A stretch of DNA of 42,636 nt from Peptococcaceae bacterium (GCA_012839895.1 DUML01000054.1:1-42636); one strand, 5' to 3'; counted from the stretch's first letter, positions 21,490 to 31,057 are shown. The notes: generated from the letters alone by a model not told the origin. Program-made: numbers and translations.

Positions 21490-24400
21490 CTAGACCTTGT
21501 CATATTCGTCATAATCGTCATATTCCTCTGGAAAGTCGGCATCCTCAAAATCGGCAGCCGGATCCTCAAGCAGGTCGCTGTCAAGGTCTTCCGGAAGATC
21601 AGAACCTAAATCATCATCTAAAGGTTGATCTTCTTCATACTCGTCTTCTTCCTCTTCCTCATAGCCAGCCTCACCGTCTTCAACGTACCCTACCGGATAT
21701 TGCTCATCCATACCCAGTTCTTGGACTCCATCCACATCATCGTCATCCAGGTCCTTAATCTCAACTTCGGTATTCTCTTCGGAAAGTACGGAAACATCCA
21801 AGCCAAGGCTTTGCAGTTCCTTAATGAGCACTTTAAAAGACTCCGGTACGCCAGGCTCAGGGATATTCTCTCCTTTAACGATAGCTTCATAGGTTTTAAC
21901 CCTGCCCACCACGTCATCGGATTTAACAGTGAGAATTTCCTGCAGGGTATAAGAAGCGCCGTAAGCTTCCAGGGCCCAAACCTCCATTTCCCCGAAACGC
22001 TGACCGCCGAACTGGGCTTTACCGCCTAGAGGCTGCTGGGTTACTAAGGAATATGGCCCTGTGGAGCGGGCATGAATCTTATCATCCACTAAGTGGTGGA
22101 GTTTAAGCATATACATATAGCCTACCGTAACCTCATTATCAAAAGGTTCACCCGTCCTGCCATCATAAAGGATAGTCTTACCATTTTCAGGCAGCTTAGC
22201 TTGCTTCAAAGCATCAAAAACATCTTCCAACGTGGCTCCATCAAAAACCGGAGTGGCCATGTAAAGGCCAAGCTCTTTGGCCGCCCAGCCCAAATGGGTT
22301 TCCAAGACTTGCCCGATATTCATACGGGAAGGAACGCCCAAAGGGTTTAAAACAATTTCAATGGGAGTCCCGTCCGGCATGAAAGGCATATCCTCCTGCC
22401 GCATAATCTTGGAAATAACCCCTTTATTACCGTGCCTGCCGGCCATCTTATCTCCAACGGAGATTTTCCGTTTTTGGGCAATGTAAACCCGAACCAGCTG
22501 ATTGACTCCGGGAGCCAGTTCGTCGCCGTTTTCTCTCTTAAATACTTTGACGTCAACAACCCTACCGGACTCACCATGGGGTACCCTTAAAGACGTGTCC
22601 CGGACCTCTCTGGCTTTTTCACCGAAAATAGCGCGTAACAGTCGTTCCTCAGCTGTAAGCTCTGTTTCTCCTTTCGGAGTGACCTTGCCGACCAGGATAT
22701 CGCCTGGACGGACTTCAGCACCAATCCTAACAATACCCCTTTCATCCAGGTCTTTTAAAACATCTTCCCCTACATTGGGGATGTCTCTGGTGATCTCTTC
22801 GGGGCCTAACTTGGTGTCTCTGGCATCGGCCTCATATTCTTCAATATGAATTGAAGTAAAATAGTCATCCCTGACAAGTGTCTCACTGATCAAAATAGCG
22901 TCTTCATAGTTATATCCTTCCCAAGGCATAAAAGCTACCAGAACATTGCGCCCTAAAGCCAGCTCACCGTGGTCGGTGGAAGGGCCGTCGGCAATAACTT
23001 CGCCGGGCTTCACCCTCTGGCCTTTCATAACAATCGGCTTTTGATTAATACACGTCCCTTGGTTGCTGCGCAGGAATTTAAGCAGCTTATGCCGGGTAGT
23101 GGTACCGTCATCATTGGCAATAACAATCTCGTTGGAAGTAACCCTTACAACCGTCCCGGGTTTCTGGGCCAATACGCAAACGCCGGAATCCACAGCGGAC
23201 TTGTATTCCATACCTGTCCCAATTAACGGGGCCTCGGTTTTCAGCAAAGGCACGGCTTGACGCTGCATATTGGCACCCATTAAGGCCCTGTTGGCATCAT
23301 CGTGCTCCAAGAAAGGAATAAGAGCCGTAGCTATGGAAACCATTTGTTTAGGTGATACGTCCATATAATCAATGCTGTCAGGCGGGGCAAGGACAAAGTT
23401 TTCCCCGTGCCTGGCTTCTATTTTATCGCTTATAAATCGTCCGTTTTCATCAAGAGGAGAGTTGGCCTGAGCAATAACATATTTTTCTTCTTCATCAGCG
23501 GTAAGATAATCAATCTCATCCGTTACTCTTCCGTTTACCACTTTGCGGTAAGGAGCTTCAATAAAACCGTACTCATTAATGCGGCCGTAGGTACTTAAAG
23601 AACCAATAAGCCCAATATTGGGACCTTCAGGGGTCTCAATCGGGCACATCCTGCCGTAGTGGGAATGGTGCACGTCACGGACTTCAAAGCCTGCCCGCTC
23701 GCGGCTTAATCCACCTGGACCCAAGGCACTCAAACGCCTCTTATGGGTAAGCTCCGCCAAGGGGTTGGTTTGATCCATAAACTGGGACAACTGGCTGCTG
23801 CCAAAAAATTCTTTAATGGCAGCCACAACCGGACGGATATTAATTAGGACTTGAGGGGTGATTCCTTCAATATCCTGAATAGTCATCCTTTCCCTGACAA
23901 CTCTCTCCATGCGGGACAAGCCGATTCTAAACTGGTTTTGTAAAAGCTCCCCGACGGAACGCAAACGCCTGTTTCCCAAATGGTCGATATCATCGCCCTG
24001 ACCTTCGCCGGCAATAATTACCAGGAGCTCCCTGATGGTAGCAATAATATCTTCCGTTGTAAGGTTTCTGACGTTTTCAGGGATATTCAGGTTAAGCCTT
24101 TTATTAAGTTTATAACGGCCGACTTTCGCCAGGTCGTAACGCCTGGGGTCAAAAAAGAGGGATTCCAATAACGAGCGAGCGCTTTCCACAGTTGGCGGCT
24201 CCCCAGGACGCAGTCTCTTATAAATCTCAACCAAAGCTTCCTCAGTGGATTCCGTATTATCTCTTTCCAAAGTAATTCTAATATGCTCATTATCCTCAAA
24301 GACTTCTAAAATACGCCCATTAGTGGAATAACCCAAGGCGCGAACCAGGACAGTAACCGGCAACTTACGGGTCCTGTCCACCCGGACAAAAATATTGTCA

Positions 24401-24930
24401 TTAACATCTGTTTCAAATTCCAGCCAAGCGCCTCTATTAGGAATAATCGTCGCCCCATAGATTTTTTTGCCGCTGGCGTCAATGCTTTCAGAATAATAAA
24501 CACCCGGAGAACGAACAAGCTGGCTGACTATAACCCGCTCTGCCCCGTTAATTATAAAAGTGCCCTTCTCGGTCATCAGGGGAAAATCCCCCATGAATAC
24601 TTCTTGTTCCTTGACTTCTCCGGTTTCTTTATTAATAAGCCGCACTTTTACCCTGAGAGGAGCGGCGTAGGTTACATCACGTTCTTTACATTCCTCAACA
24701 TCATATTTAGGTTCACCGAGGCTGTAATCGATGAATTCCAGAACAAGATTTCCGGTAAAATCTTGGATAGGGGAAATATCCCTAAACATCTCCCGTAAAC
24801 CCTCATCTAAAAACCACTTATAAGAATTCTGTTGGATCTCAATTAAGTTAGGTATTTCCAAGACTTCCCGGAGCCTGGCAAAACTCCAGCGTTCCCTATT
24901 ACCGACTTTCACAGGATAAGGATAAACCAT
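21490..24930 (-). CDS. rpoB: DNA-directed RNA polymerase subunit beta with acidic C-terminal tail
   Basis: Beta forms the other half of the polymerase cleft. The 1146-residue product starts [20 protein letters not shown]. The rifampicin pocket reads [20 protein letters not shown] then [20 protein letters not shown], all wild-type residues, so it is predicted rifampicin-sensitive. The end of the conserved core ([20 protein letters not shown]) is intact. The last 92 residues (21490-21768) are an extension with 45 Asp/Glu and only two Lys. GAGGGGTGAAGCGTT precedes the ATG. Confidence 0.98.
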   Translation of the reverse strand: MVYPYPVKVGNRERWSFARLREVLEIPNLIEIQQNSYKWFLDEGLREMFRDISPIQDFTGNLVLEFIDYSLGEPKYDVEECKERDVTYAAPLRVKVRLINKETGEVKEQEVFMGDFPLMTEKGTFIINGAERVIVSQLVRSPGVYYSESIDASGKKIYGATIIPNRGAWLEFETDVNDNIFVRVDRTRKLPVTVLVRALGYSTNGRILEVFEDNEHIRITLERDNTESTEEALVEIYKRLRPGEPPTVESARSLLESLFFDPRRYDLAKVGRYKLNKRLNLNIPENVRNLTTEDIIATIRELLVIIAGEGQGDDIDHLGNRRLRSVGELLQNQFRIGLSRMERVVRERMTIQDIEGITPQVLINIRPVVAAIKEFFGSSQLSQFMDQTNPLAELTHKRRLSALGPGGLSRERAGFEVRDVHHSHYGRMCPIETPEGPNIGLIGSLSTYGRINEYGFIEAPYRKVVNGRVTDEIDYLTADEEEKYVIAQANSPLDENGRFISDKIEARHGENFVLAPPDSIDYMDVSPKQMVSIATALIPFLEHDDANRALMGANMQRQAVPLLKTEAPLIGTGMEYKSAVDSGVCVLAQKPGTVVRVTSNEIVIANDDGTTTRHKLLKFLRSNQGTCINQKPIVMKGQRVKPGEVIADGPSTDHGELALGRNVLVAFMPWEGYNYEDAILISETLVRDDYFTSIHIEEYEADARDTKLGPEEITRDIPNVGEDVLKDLDERGIVRIGAEVRPGDILVGKVTPKGETELTAEERLLRAIFGEKAREVRDTSLRVPHGESGRVVDVKVFKRENGDELAPGVNQLVRVYIAQKRKISVGDKMAGRHGNKGVISKIMRQEDMPFMPDGTPIEIVLNPLGVPSRMNIGQVLETHLGWAAKELGLYMATPVFDGATLEDVFDALKQAKLPENGKTILYDGRTGEPFDNEVTVGYMYMLKLHHLVDDKIHARSTGPYSLVTQQPLGGKAQFGGQRFGEMEVWALEAYGASYTLQEILTVKSDDVVGRVKTYEAIVKGENIPEPGVPESFKVLIKELQSLGLDVSVLSEENTEVEIKDLDDDDVDGVQELGMDEQYPVGYVEDGEAGYEEEEEDEYEEDQPLDDDLGSDLPEDLDSDLLEDPAADFEDADFPEEYDDYDEYDKV

Positions 24931-25453
24931 AACGCTTCACCCCTCAAGTATTATTAATCCTAGCGATAAATCCTAGCGATACCAGAAACCATCCATACCA
25001 GAAACCGTCAACTTCTCAAAATAGTAAACAACACCGCCCTAAAAATAAAAAATTTTATTTTGGCATAAACAGCTAAAAGCAAGGCTTTATAATAAAACCT
25101 CGCTCTTTGTTTATGGAGCTATCTTAAATGAGATGCTATTACATCCACACTATAATCTCCCAACATTATTTTGTTTGTAAAAGCCTGAGTTCACAGTGAC
25201 AGTTGTTAATTTTAACAAGTATTTTCTGACTTGTCAAGAAAAAAAATGCAGTTTTCCGTAAAATAATGGCTTGCTTAGAGTATTTATTGATTTCTTCTAA
25301 AATATACTAATACATTATTAATTCCAAAATTTTATGATCTTCTTTTAGAGCTACCAAAAAGGGGTATCACCGGCTGCTGAAAAAGCAGCTTGATGATACC
25401 CCTTTACTGGCTTTATCTAAAATTATCGGTTTTAATTATCTGCCAGAACCAGA
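24931..25453 (-). other. rplL-rpoB intergenic region (523 bp)
   Basis: No gene is seen. It contains the nested terminator-like hairpin near rplL (25353-25405, listed separately) and an imperfect hairpin at 25078-25104 with about 11 pairs including two G-U. Two short direct repeats lie near rpoB: TCCTAGCGATA at 24958 and 24971, and ATACCAGAAACC at 24979 and 24995. The rest is AT-rich. In many bacteria this gap modulates how much rpoBC is transcribed relative to rplJL. Confidence 0.6.
25353..25405 (-). terminator. Attenuator hairpin between rplL and rpoB
   Basis: An outer 12-bp perfect stem (AAAGGGGTATCA / TGATACCCCTTT) encloses an inner GCTGCT/AGCAGC stem. On the transcript the outer stem is followed by five U residues. 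It lies about 50 nt after the rplL stop. This is a classical intrinsic-terminator shape and probably a partial terminator that lowers rpoBC relative to the L10/L12 genes. Confidence 0.8.
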
Positions 25454-25837
25454 CTACTTAACTTCTACAGTAGCACCGGCTTCAGTAAGTTTAGCTTTAA
25501 TAGCTTCGGCTTCTTCTTTGGCAATTTTTTCTTTAACCGGTTTGGGTGCGTTATCAACAAGGTCTTTAGCTTCTTTAAGTCCCAGACCGGTGATTTCGCG
25601 GACAACTTTAATAACGTTGATCTTGGCAGCGCCTGGGCTTACCAGGATGACATCAAACTCAGTTTGCTCTTCAACAGCAGCAGGAGCGGCAGCTGCGCCG
25701 GCAGCGGGAGCGGCTACAACAGCGGCAGGAGCAGCGGCAGTTACGCCAAATTCTTCTTCAAAAGCTTTAACGAGCTCAGCAAGCTCTAAAACAGTCATAT
25801 TTTTCACAGCATCTAAAATCTCAGCAATTTTGGACAT
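25454..25837 (-). CDS. rplL: Ribosomal protein bL12 (L7/L12)
   Basis: L12 forms the multi-copy stalk that recruits translation GTPases, bound to L10. The 127-residue product has the N-terminal dimerisation domain ([20 protein letters not shown]), an Ala/Pro-rich hinge at about 35-55, and the C-terminal domain [20 protein letters not shown] with [20 protein letters not shown]. Length is typical. It is the partner of rplJ 143 bp upstream. Confidence 0.98.
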   Translation of the reverse strand: MSKIAEILDAVKNMTVLELAELVKAFEEEFGVTAAAPAAVVAAPAAGAAAAPAAVEEQTEFDVILVSPGAAKINVIKVVREITGLGLKEAKDLVDNAPKPVKEKIAKEEAEAIKAKLTEAGATVEVK

Positions 25838-25980
25838 TATGATAATCCTCCTTAAATTTTTAAAATAAAGATTTAGTTAAGGTTTCCTTCAGGCTATTCG
25901 GATATCAACGTCTGTATAGTATTCATTAGACATTGACATATTCTGACTTCGAAGTTCGTACTTCAGGTTTAAAACTCGAT

Positions 25981-26505
25981 TTAAGCTTGAGCTTCTTTCA
26001 ACTTGCGAACCTCTTCCAAAGCGTAAACAAGTTTGCGGATAGGCCCTTGCAGGACATTGACCATACCCTGGAGGGGAGCCTGCATACCGGCAAGGACTTG
26101 AGAGAGCAGGACTTCCCGGGAAGGAAGGTTAGCCAAGTCTTTAATTTTCTCCGGCCCGATTACCTTTCCTTCTAAAACTCCCGCCTTAATGGTCAGGTTC
26201 TTATTCTTTTTGGTGAACTCCGTTAAAATCTTGGCAGGAGCAACAGGATCAGCAGAGAAAGCCAAGGCAGTAGGTCCTTCTAAAAACGGATCCAAACCCT
26301 CGATGCCGATCTCATTAGCTGCCCGGCGAACCATGGTATTTTTCAGGACTTTGTATTCCACCCCTGCTTCACGCATTTGAACCCTTAAGGCGGTGACCTC
26401 CGCAACAGTAAGTCCGCGATAATCAGCAAGCACCACTCCGGTGGAATTTTGAAATTTTTGTTTAATTTCCTCGACTATCTTTTGCTTCTCTTCATAATTT
26501 GGCAA
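25981..26505 (-). CDS. rplJ: Ribosomal protein uL10
   Basis: L10 anchors L12 dimers to the ribosome stalk. I favour the TTG at 26505 ([18 protein letters not shown], 174 aa): it lies nine bases after AAAGGGGGTG, and the protein then matches the family length of about 166-175 aa. Longer in-frame starts up to 26541 would begin inside the leader hairpin. Motifs: [29 protein letters not shown] and the C-terminal helix that binds L12. The L10 leader lies directly upstream, so autoregulation by the L10-L12 complex is expected. Confidence 0.95.
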   Translation of the reverse strand: MPNYEEKQKIVEEIKQKFQNSTGVVLADYRGLTVAEVTALRVQMREAGVEYKVLKNTMVRRAANEIGIEGLDPFLEGPTALAFSADPVAPAKILTEFTKKNKNLTIKAGVLEGKVIGPEKIKDLANLPSREVLLSQVLAGMQAPLQGMVNVLQGPIRKLVYALEEVRKLKEAQA

Positions 26506-26540
26506 TTTGATTTGCACCCCCTTTCGGTTCATAACAAACA

Positions 26541-26665
26541 AGCCTTCGCTGCATGCGAAGGCTAAAAATATTATCAGTCTAAATCATTTAGACCTGGTAA
26601 TCATACTCTTTTAAGCCTCGGCAGGAAATTAAGCTTTCTCAAGCACCTGCTGTCTACAGCGAAAT
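26541..26665 (-). ncRNA. L10 leader RNA (ribosomal protein autoregulatory element)
   Basis: The minus strand upstream of rplJ carries the hallmarks of the Firmicutes L10 leader: GCTGTAGACAGCAGGTGC at 26643-26660, the pairing partner CCTGCCGAGGC near 26615-26625, and a perfect 9-bp terminal hairpin AGCCTTCGC/GCGAAGGCT at 26541-26563 just before the L10 ribosome binding site. In characterised cases L10(L12)4 binds this RNA and represses rplJL. Boundaries are approximate; family identification is by motif recall, not a search. Confidence 0.85.
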
Positions 26666-26732
26666 CTATTCAATTCTTAAGTTATTGTACCAACTTATTA
26701 TATACGGTTTATCTCAACCTGACAAGGTCTTT

Positions 26733-27428
26733 CTAGCCAAGGACCTTGAGAGGATTGATTTTCACACCCGGTCCCATGGTGGATGACACCGTCACACTTT
26801 TAACATACTGCCCTTTGGCAGCCGGCGGCTTGGCCTTCATCACAACTTCGGCAATGGTTTTGTAGTTTTCTACCAGTTTCTCCTCGTCAAAGGATACCTT
26901 GCCAATGGGAACATGGATGATACCGGCTTTATCGGCCCGGTAATCAACCTTACCAGCCTTAATCTCTTTCACTGCCTTTTGGACATCAAAAGTAACGGTA
27001 CCGGTCTTGGGGTTGGGCATTAAGCCTTTTGGTCCTAAGAGTCTACCAAGCTTACCAACCATACCCATCATATCAGGAGTGGCTACTGCTACATCAAAAC
27101 CAAACCAACCTTGTTGGATTTTTTCCACCATGTCTTCAGCGCCCACAAAATCAGCGCCTGCTTGTTCAGCTTCTTTGGCTTTCTCACCTTTGGCAAAAAC
27201 CAAAACAGTCTGGGTTTTGCCTGTTCCATGAGGAAGTACCACGGCCCCGCGGATCTGTTGATCGGCATGGCGGGTATCAATACCCAATTTAAAAGCCACT
27301 TCCACTGTTTCATCAAACTTAGCTTTGGCAACAGACTTAACAAGCTTCAAAGCCTGAGCAGGTTCATACAAAGCCGTTTTATCAAAAGCCTTTAAAGCAT
27401 CTTGATAATTCTTACCTCTTTTTGGCAT
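26733..27428 (-). CDS. rplA: Ribosomal protein uL1
   Basis: L1 forms the mobile stalk at the E site and is often a translational repressor of its own operon. The 231-residue product starts [20 protein letters not shown] and carries the signature [20 protein letters not shown]. Length matches the family. A hairpin resembling the L1 rRNA site lies just upstream of its ribosome binding site (27443-27470). It is followed by the L10 leader and rplJ. Confidence 0.98.
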   Translation of the reverse strand: MPKRGKNYQDALKAFDKTALYEPAQALKLVKSVAKAKFDETVEVAFKLGIDTRHADQQIRGAVVLPHGTGKTQTVLVFAKGEKAKEAEQAGADFVGAEDMVEKIQQGWFGFDVAVATPDMMGMVGKLGRLLGPKGLMPNPKTGTVTFDVQKAVKEIKAGKVDYRADKAGIIHVPIGKVSFDEEKLVENYKTIAEVVMKAKPPAAKGQYVKSVTVSSTMGPGVKINPLKVLG

Positions 27429-27442
27429 TCAAATTCCTCCTT

Positions 27443-27470
27443 GTGGTAGTCGGGCGTTTAGCCCTCCCAC
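27443..27470 (-). promoter_or_regulatory. Probable L1-binding hairpin before rplA
   Basis: On the transcript GTGG-GA-G-GGGC-type pairing forms two short stems: GTGG/CCAC and GGGC/GCCC, separated by an asymmetric internal loop with GAG on one side and GACTA on the other, capped by TAAAC. AAGGAGG, the rplA ribosome binding site, follows at once. The shape resembles the L1 site in 23S rRNA and in L11-L1 operon mRNAs, implying autoregulation. The assignment is inference. Confidence 0.6.
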
Positions 27471-27553
27471 TTAATACGAAAACACTTCCTTAATACAAAG
27501 CTTAATACTAAAATAATTCAAAAACTTAACAGGCAAACAGGAAATACATTGAA

Positions 27554-27976
27554 TTAAACAACTTCAATTCCCATACTGCGAGCAGTGCCTTCTATCATCC
27601 GCATAGCAGCTTCAATGCTGGCGGCATTAAGATCTTTCATTTTCATTTCAGCTATTTCTTTAATCTGATCTTTAGTTACCTTGGCAACCTTTTGTTTATT
27701 GGGTGCAGCTGAACCTGATTGGATATTGGCCGCTTTTTTCAAAAGAACAGCAGCCGGCGGGGTCTTAAGCACAAAAGTGAAAGAACGGTCTTCATATATG
27801 GTAATCTCTGCAGGGATGATCAAGCCTGCTTGATCCTTTGTCCTTTCGTTGTACTCTTTGCAGAAGGCCATAATATTAACACCGTGCTGTCCAAGTGCCG
27901 GACCAACCGGAGGTGCCGGATTTGCCTTCCCGGCCATAATAGCTAATTTAACCAGGCCAATTACTTTTTTTGCCAT
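27554..27976 (-). CDS. rplK: Ribosomal protein uL11
   Basis: L11 forms the GTPase-associated centre with 23S rRNA helices 43/44 and is the thiostrepton and RelA-sensing site. The 140-residue product starts [20 protein letters not shown], followed by [20 protein letters not shown], and has the C-terminal RNA-binding domain ending [14 protein letters not shown]. Length is standard. It lies 85 bp after nusG and 125 bp before rplA. Confidence 0.98.
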   Translation of the reverse strand: MAKKVIGLVKLAIMAGKANPAPPVGPALGQHGVNIMAFCKEYNERTKDQAGLIIPAEITIYEDRSFTFVLKTPPAAVLLKKAANIQSGSAAPNKQKVAKVTKDQIKEIAEMKMKDLNAASIEAAMRMIEGTARSMGIEVV

Positions 27977-28011
27977 AATTACACCTCCTTATCTTCATTC
28001 ATCTTGCTGAT

Positions 28012-28040
28012 AAAGATCCTTCGCTTCGCTCAGGATGACA
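28012..28040. repeat. Single copy of the dispersed TTCGCTTCGCTCAGGATGAC repeat
   Basis: This is the cleanest copy of the repeat family seen at 17717-17940, lying in the 85-bp nusG-rplK gap. Its presence inside an essential operon without disrupting a gene fits a small intergenic repeat. It is not a gene and has no terminator-type U run. Confidence 0.75.
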
Positions 28041-28061
28041 ATGAAATGGTACAAATTTTAT

Positions 28062-28589
28062 TTAGTCAAGTTTTTCAACTTGCCCAAAATCCAGTTCAAC
28101 AGGAGTCTCTCTCCCAAACATGGAAACCGCAACTCTTACTTTTTGTTTCTCCTCCAGGATTTCTTGCACAACACCGATGAAATCTTTAAAAGGACCGGAG
28201 GTAACCTTAACGGACTGGCCTATTTCCACATCGAGCTTAGTACGAACTTTTTCCAGACCCATTTGGCGCAAAATTGCAGATACTTCACTTTCTAAAAGAG
28301 GAATGGGCTTGCTGCCACTGCCAACAAAACCGGTAACTCCCGGGGTATTGCGAACAACATACCAGGAATCGTCCGTCATTTCCATTTCCACCAGAACATA
28401 ACCAGGAAAAACCTTACGCTTGGAGATCTTCTTTTTACCGTTCTTAATCTCGATCTCGTCTTCCATTGGCACCAGAACACGGAAAATTTTATCTTCCATA
28501 TTCATAGAATCTACACGTTTCTCCAGATTTGTTTTCACCTTATTCTCATAACCGGAATAAGTGTGAATAACATACCAGTTTTTAGCCAT
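28062..28589 (-). CDS. nusG: Transcription termination/antitermination factor NusG
   Basis: NusG binds the RNA polymerase clamp and affects pausing, Rho termination and coupling to S10. The 175-residue product starts MAKNWYVIHTYSGYENKVKT (NGN domain) and ends with the KOW domain (VKVTSGPFKDFIGVVQEILE ... VELDFGQVEKLD). PGYVLVEMEM is the typical NGN segment. It follows secE by 36 bp, the conserved secE-nusG pair. Confidence 0.98.
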   Translation of the reverse strand: MAKNWYVIHTYSGYENKVKTNLEKRVDSMNMEDKIFRVLVPMEDEIEIKNGKKKISKRKVFPGYVLVEMEMTDDSWYVVRNTPGVTGFVGSGSKPIPLLESEVSAILRQMGLEKVRTKLDVEIGQSVKVTSGPFKDFIGVVQEILEEKQKVRVAVSMFGRETPVELDFGQVEKLD

Positions 28590-28625
28590 TGCGCGAAGGC
28601 CTCCTATTCAAGATTCCGCCCGAAG

Positions 28626-28865
28626 TTACCCGCCAATTAAGGTGTTCATAACATAAGTAAGGCTGCTGTCCACTACCCAAATGAGGAAAGCAATAATACC
28701 TACGGATACAAGTACAACACCGGTATAAACCAGCAATTGATTGCGGGTTGGCCAATGTACTTTTTTCAATTCAAGCCAAACATCTCGGAAATAGTTAAAC
28801 CTTTTTCCGAAGTTTCTAAACCTATTTACGAATCCCTTGGATTCTTCCTTCTTTGCCACTGCCAT
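28626..28865 (-). CDS. secE: Preprotein translocase subunit SecE
   Basis: SecE clamps the SecY channel in the membrane. The 79-residue product has a basic N-terminal part, the amphipathic helix motif ELKKVHWPTRNQLL, and one transmembrane segment (YTGVVLVSVGIIAFLIWVVD), the single-spanning form usual in Gram-positives. Its partner secY is at 2066-3355. It lies between rpmG and nusG as in most bacteria. Confidence 0.97.
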   Translation of the reverse strand: MAVAKKEESKGFVNRFRNFGKRFNYFRDVWLELKKVHWPTRNQLLVYTGVVLVSVGIIAFLIWVVDSSLTYVMNTLIGG

Positions 28866-28902
28866 TAAATCACATCCTTATCGGTATATACCGGGAAACA
28901 AG

Positions 28903-29052
28903 TTACTTGGTCTCTTTATGAACGGTATGAGTTTTACAAGTCCTACAATACTTTTTAATTTCGATCCTATCAGGGTCATTCTTTTTATTTTTCATAGTTT
29001 GATAATTTCTATTCTTGCATTCTTGACAAGCCAACGTAATGGCAACACGCAT
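28903..29052 (-). CDS. rpmG: Ribosomal protein bL33, zinc-binding form
   Basis: L33 lies near the E site of the 50S subunit. The true start is the ATG at 29052 ([20 protein letters not shown], 49 aa) after GGGAGGTGTTCGGA; an ORF extending to 29118 is spurious because it runs into the promoter. Two CxxC pairs (CQEC and CRTC) mark the zinc-binding C+ form. It is the first gene of the secE-nusG-rpoBC transcription unit. Confidence 0.96.
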   Translation of the reverse strand: MRVAITLACQECKNRNYQTMKNKKNDPDRIEIKKYCRTCKTHTVHKETK

Positions 29053-29108
29053 TCCGAACACCTCCCAGCAATGGCATTTTCTATTATTTTGTGCAAGTCG
29101 CACAGAAT

Positions 29109-29138
29109 AATTTAACACAATATTAAACTTTTTGTCAA
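29109..29138 (-). promoter_or_regulatory. Sigma-A-type promoter for rpmG-secE-nusG and downstream genes
   Basis: A perfect -35 TTGACA (29133-29138) is followed after 18 bp by -10 TAAATT (29109-29114) on the minus strand. It lies about 57 bp upstream of rpmG and directly downstream of the gap after the putP gene. A small palindrome TGTGC-N5-GCACA (29090-29104) overlaps the expected start region. Confidence 0.65.
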
Positions 29139-29184
29139 GGAAGATTACTTTAAATCTTCTTGCCCAGGTCAGGCCCCCAAAAAG

Positions 29185-29213
29185 GAAAAAAGCCGGCCGG
29201 AAAATGGCCGGCT
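29185..29213 (-). terminator. Intrinsic terminator of the putP-like gene
   Basis: Inverted repeat AGCCGGCC/GGCCGGCT with a 7-nt loop, followed on the minus strand by a run of six to seven T. It starts about 10 bases after the stop of the symporter gene, so the symporter forms its own unit separate from rpmG. Confidence 0.9.
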
Positions 29214-29223
29214 GCTAAAGCTA

Positions 29224-30786
29224 TTATACCTGATAACTCCTAACGAGTTCAAATTCTTCTTGAATATCCTTTGGAGGTTCTTTAGACAGAAGGGATACAA
29301 TTACGATAGCGAGACAGGAAAGGACAAAAGCCGGGAACAATTCATAAATACCCCAGACACCGCCCATTGGTTTTAGAATAAGCTTCCAGATAAAGACCAT
29401 GCAGCCACCGGTGAGCATCCCGGCAATAGCTCCTGATCTGGTAACCCTTTTCCAGAACAGGGAGAATATCATAATAGGCCCGAAAGTTGCCCCAAACCCG
29501 GCCCAAGCGAAAGATACTACCGTAAAAATAACACTGTTTTCGTCCAAGGCAATAATCATCGCAATAATAGCAATAATTAGCAGAGTCAGCCTGGAAACAT
29601 AGAGGACAGTTTTATCACTGGCTTCTTTCTTCAAAAGGCCCTGATAAACATTCTTGGAGAAAGCCGAAGCGGCAATCAGCAAGTAAGAATCGGCGGAGCT
29701 GATGGTAGCTGCCAAGATACCGGCCATAACAATCCCTGCCAAGAAGGGGAAGAAGAAATTGGTGGATAAGAGGATAAAGATCCTTTCTGCAGCGCTCTGG
29801 GTAAGAAAAGCATCCGGATAAAGAACCCGGCCGATTATACCGATAAATACGGCAGCCGACAAAGAGATAATAACCCAGATAACGGCAACTCTCCGGGATA
29901 ATTTTAGCTCATTAGGTTTTTTAATAGCCATAAATTTAAGCAATACTTGCGGCATACCAAAATACCCCAAGCCCCAGGAAAGGGTAGAAATAATAGTTAA
30001 AAATCCATAAACCCCTGCTTCGCCAAAGACAGGTTTGCCATCCGCGCCGATTTGCTGCACACCGTCAACAAGGGTTGGGGAAGCAATGCCAAAGAACTCA
30101 AAAAAGCCGGGAATAGAGCGGGCATTCTCAATAAGGGCCGAGATACCCCCTACATGGACAATGCCTGTGATTAACACAACAGTCAAAGCAAAAATCATAA
30201 TAATACCTTGCATAAAGTCGGAAGCGCTTTCCGCCAAAAAGCCGCCGATGAAGGTATAGAAAATAACAAAAATAGCGCCGGCAATCATCATATAAACATA
30301 GTCAAAGCCGAACAAACTGTTAAACAATTTGCCGAAAGTAACGAAACAACTGGCGGCATAAACACTGAAAAACACCAAGATAAACAAGGCGGCAATAGTC
30401 ATAATCACCTTTTTGTCTTCTTTAAATCTCCGGCTGAAAAAATCCGGAATAGTAATGGAATCACCGGCGACATGGGAATAAATCCGCAGTCTCTTGGCTA
30501 CAAACAACCAGTTCAAATAAGTACCGATGGCCAGCCCGATTGCCGTCCAAGCGGCATCACTCAAGCCAAACCAATACGCTACCCCGGGAAGCCCCATTAA
30601 AAGCCAGCCGCTCATGTCCGAAGCCTCGGCGCCCAAGGCTGTAACCCAAGGATTTAAAGACCGGCCGCCAATCAGGAAATTGCTGGTACTTTCACTGGCT
30701 CGCTTGGCATAATACAAGCCAATGCAAATTACAACGGCTATGTATAAAACCATAGCAATAAAAATTTGGATGTTCGCTCCGCCCAC
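29224..30786 (-). CDS. putP: Sodium/solute symporter, PutP (sodium/proline) type
   Basis: A member of the sodium:solute symporter (SSS) family that imports a small solute, most likely proline, with Na+ across the plasma membrane. The 520-residue product has about 12-13 hydrophobic segments. Recognisable features are the PutP-like N terminus (YYAKRASESTSNFLIGGRSL then NPWVTALGAEASDMSGWLLM), the GLGYFGMPQVL segment and the ISSADSYLLIAASAF helix with Na+-site residues. The start is GTG at 30786 after AGGAGGAATATGT. It is monocistronic: a promoter-like site lies upstream and a strong terminator downstream. Substrate is inferred from similarity only. Confidence 0.88.
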   Translation of the reverse strand: MGGANIQIFIAMVLYIAVVICIGLYYAKRASESTSNFLIGGRSLNPWVTALGAEASDMSGWLLMGLPGVAYWFGLSDAAWTAIGLAIGTYLNWLFVAKRLRIYSHVAGDSITIPDFFSRRFKEDKKVIMTIAALFILVFFSVYAASCFVTFGKLFNSLFGFDYVYMMIAGAIFVIFYTFIGGFLAESASDFMQGIIMIFALTVVLITGIVHVGGISALIENARSIPGFFEFFGIASPTLVDGVQQIGADGKPVFGEAGVYGFLTIISTLSWGLGYFGMPQVLLKFMAIKKPNELKLSRRVAVIWVIISLSAAVFIGIIGRVLYPDAFLTQSAAERIFILLSTNFFFPFLAGIVMAGILAATISSADSYLLIAASAFSKNVYQGLLKKEASDKTVLYVSRLTLLIIAIIAMIIALDENSVIFTVVSFAWAGFGATFGPIMIFSLFWKRVTRSGAIAGMLTGGCMVFIWKLILKPMGGVWGIYELFPAFVLSCLAIVIVSLLSKEPPKDIQEEFELVRSYQV

Positions 30787-30840
30787 ACATATTCCTCCTA
30801 AATAATATATTTTATATATCAGAAATAATATGGCCTTTCT

Positions 30841-30869
30841 ATTATATATTTTAAAGTCAAAAATGGAAA
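30841..30869 (-). promoter_or_regulatory. Promoter-like site for the putP-type gene
   Basis: On the minus strand TTTCCA (-35, four of six consensus bases) and a perfect TATAAT (-10, 30841-30846) are separated by 17 bp, about 55 bp upstream of the GTG start. AT-rich surroundings raise the chance of a false match. Confidence 0.45.
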
Positions 30870-31020
30870 TGATTTTACTGGATTTTTTATTAATCGATTT
30901 AATTCCGTCTCAAGAAACGGCCGGCAATTCCGTTTTCGTCATCAAGTTGGAAGTATTCTAAGTCAGTACGCTTATTATACATTATTCCTTAACATGGACA
31001 CAATGAAAATTTTATCTACT

Positions 31021-31057
31021 AAAAAAGAAAGCTCTCGGAAAATCTCGCGAAAGCTTT
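31021..31057 (-). terminator. Intrinsic terminator of the liv operon
   Basis: On the transcript AAAGCTTTCG pairs with CGAGAGCTTT (10 bp, one G-U) around a 10-nt loop, followed by TCTTTTTT-type sequence down to 31021. It lies about 110 nt after livF and upstream of the symporter gene. Confidence 0.85.
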
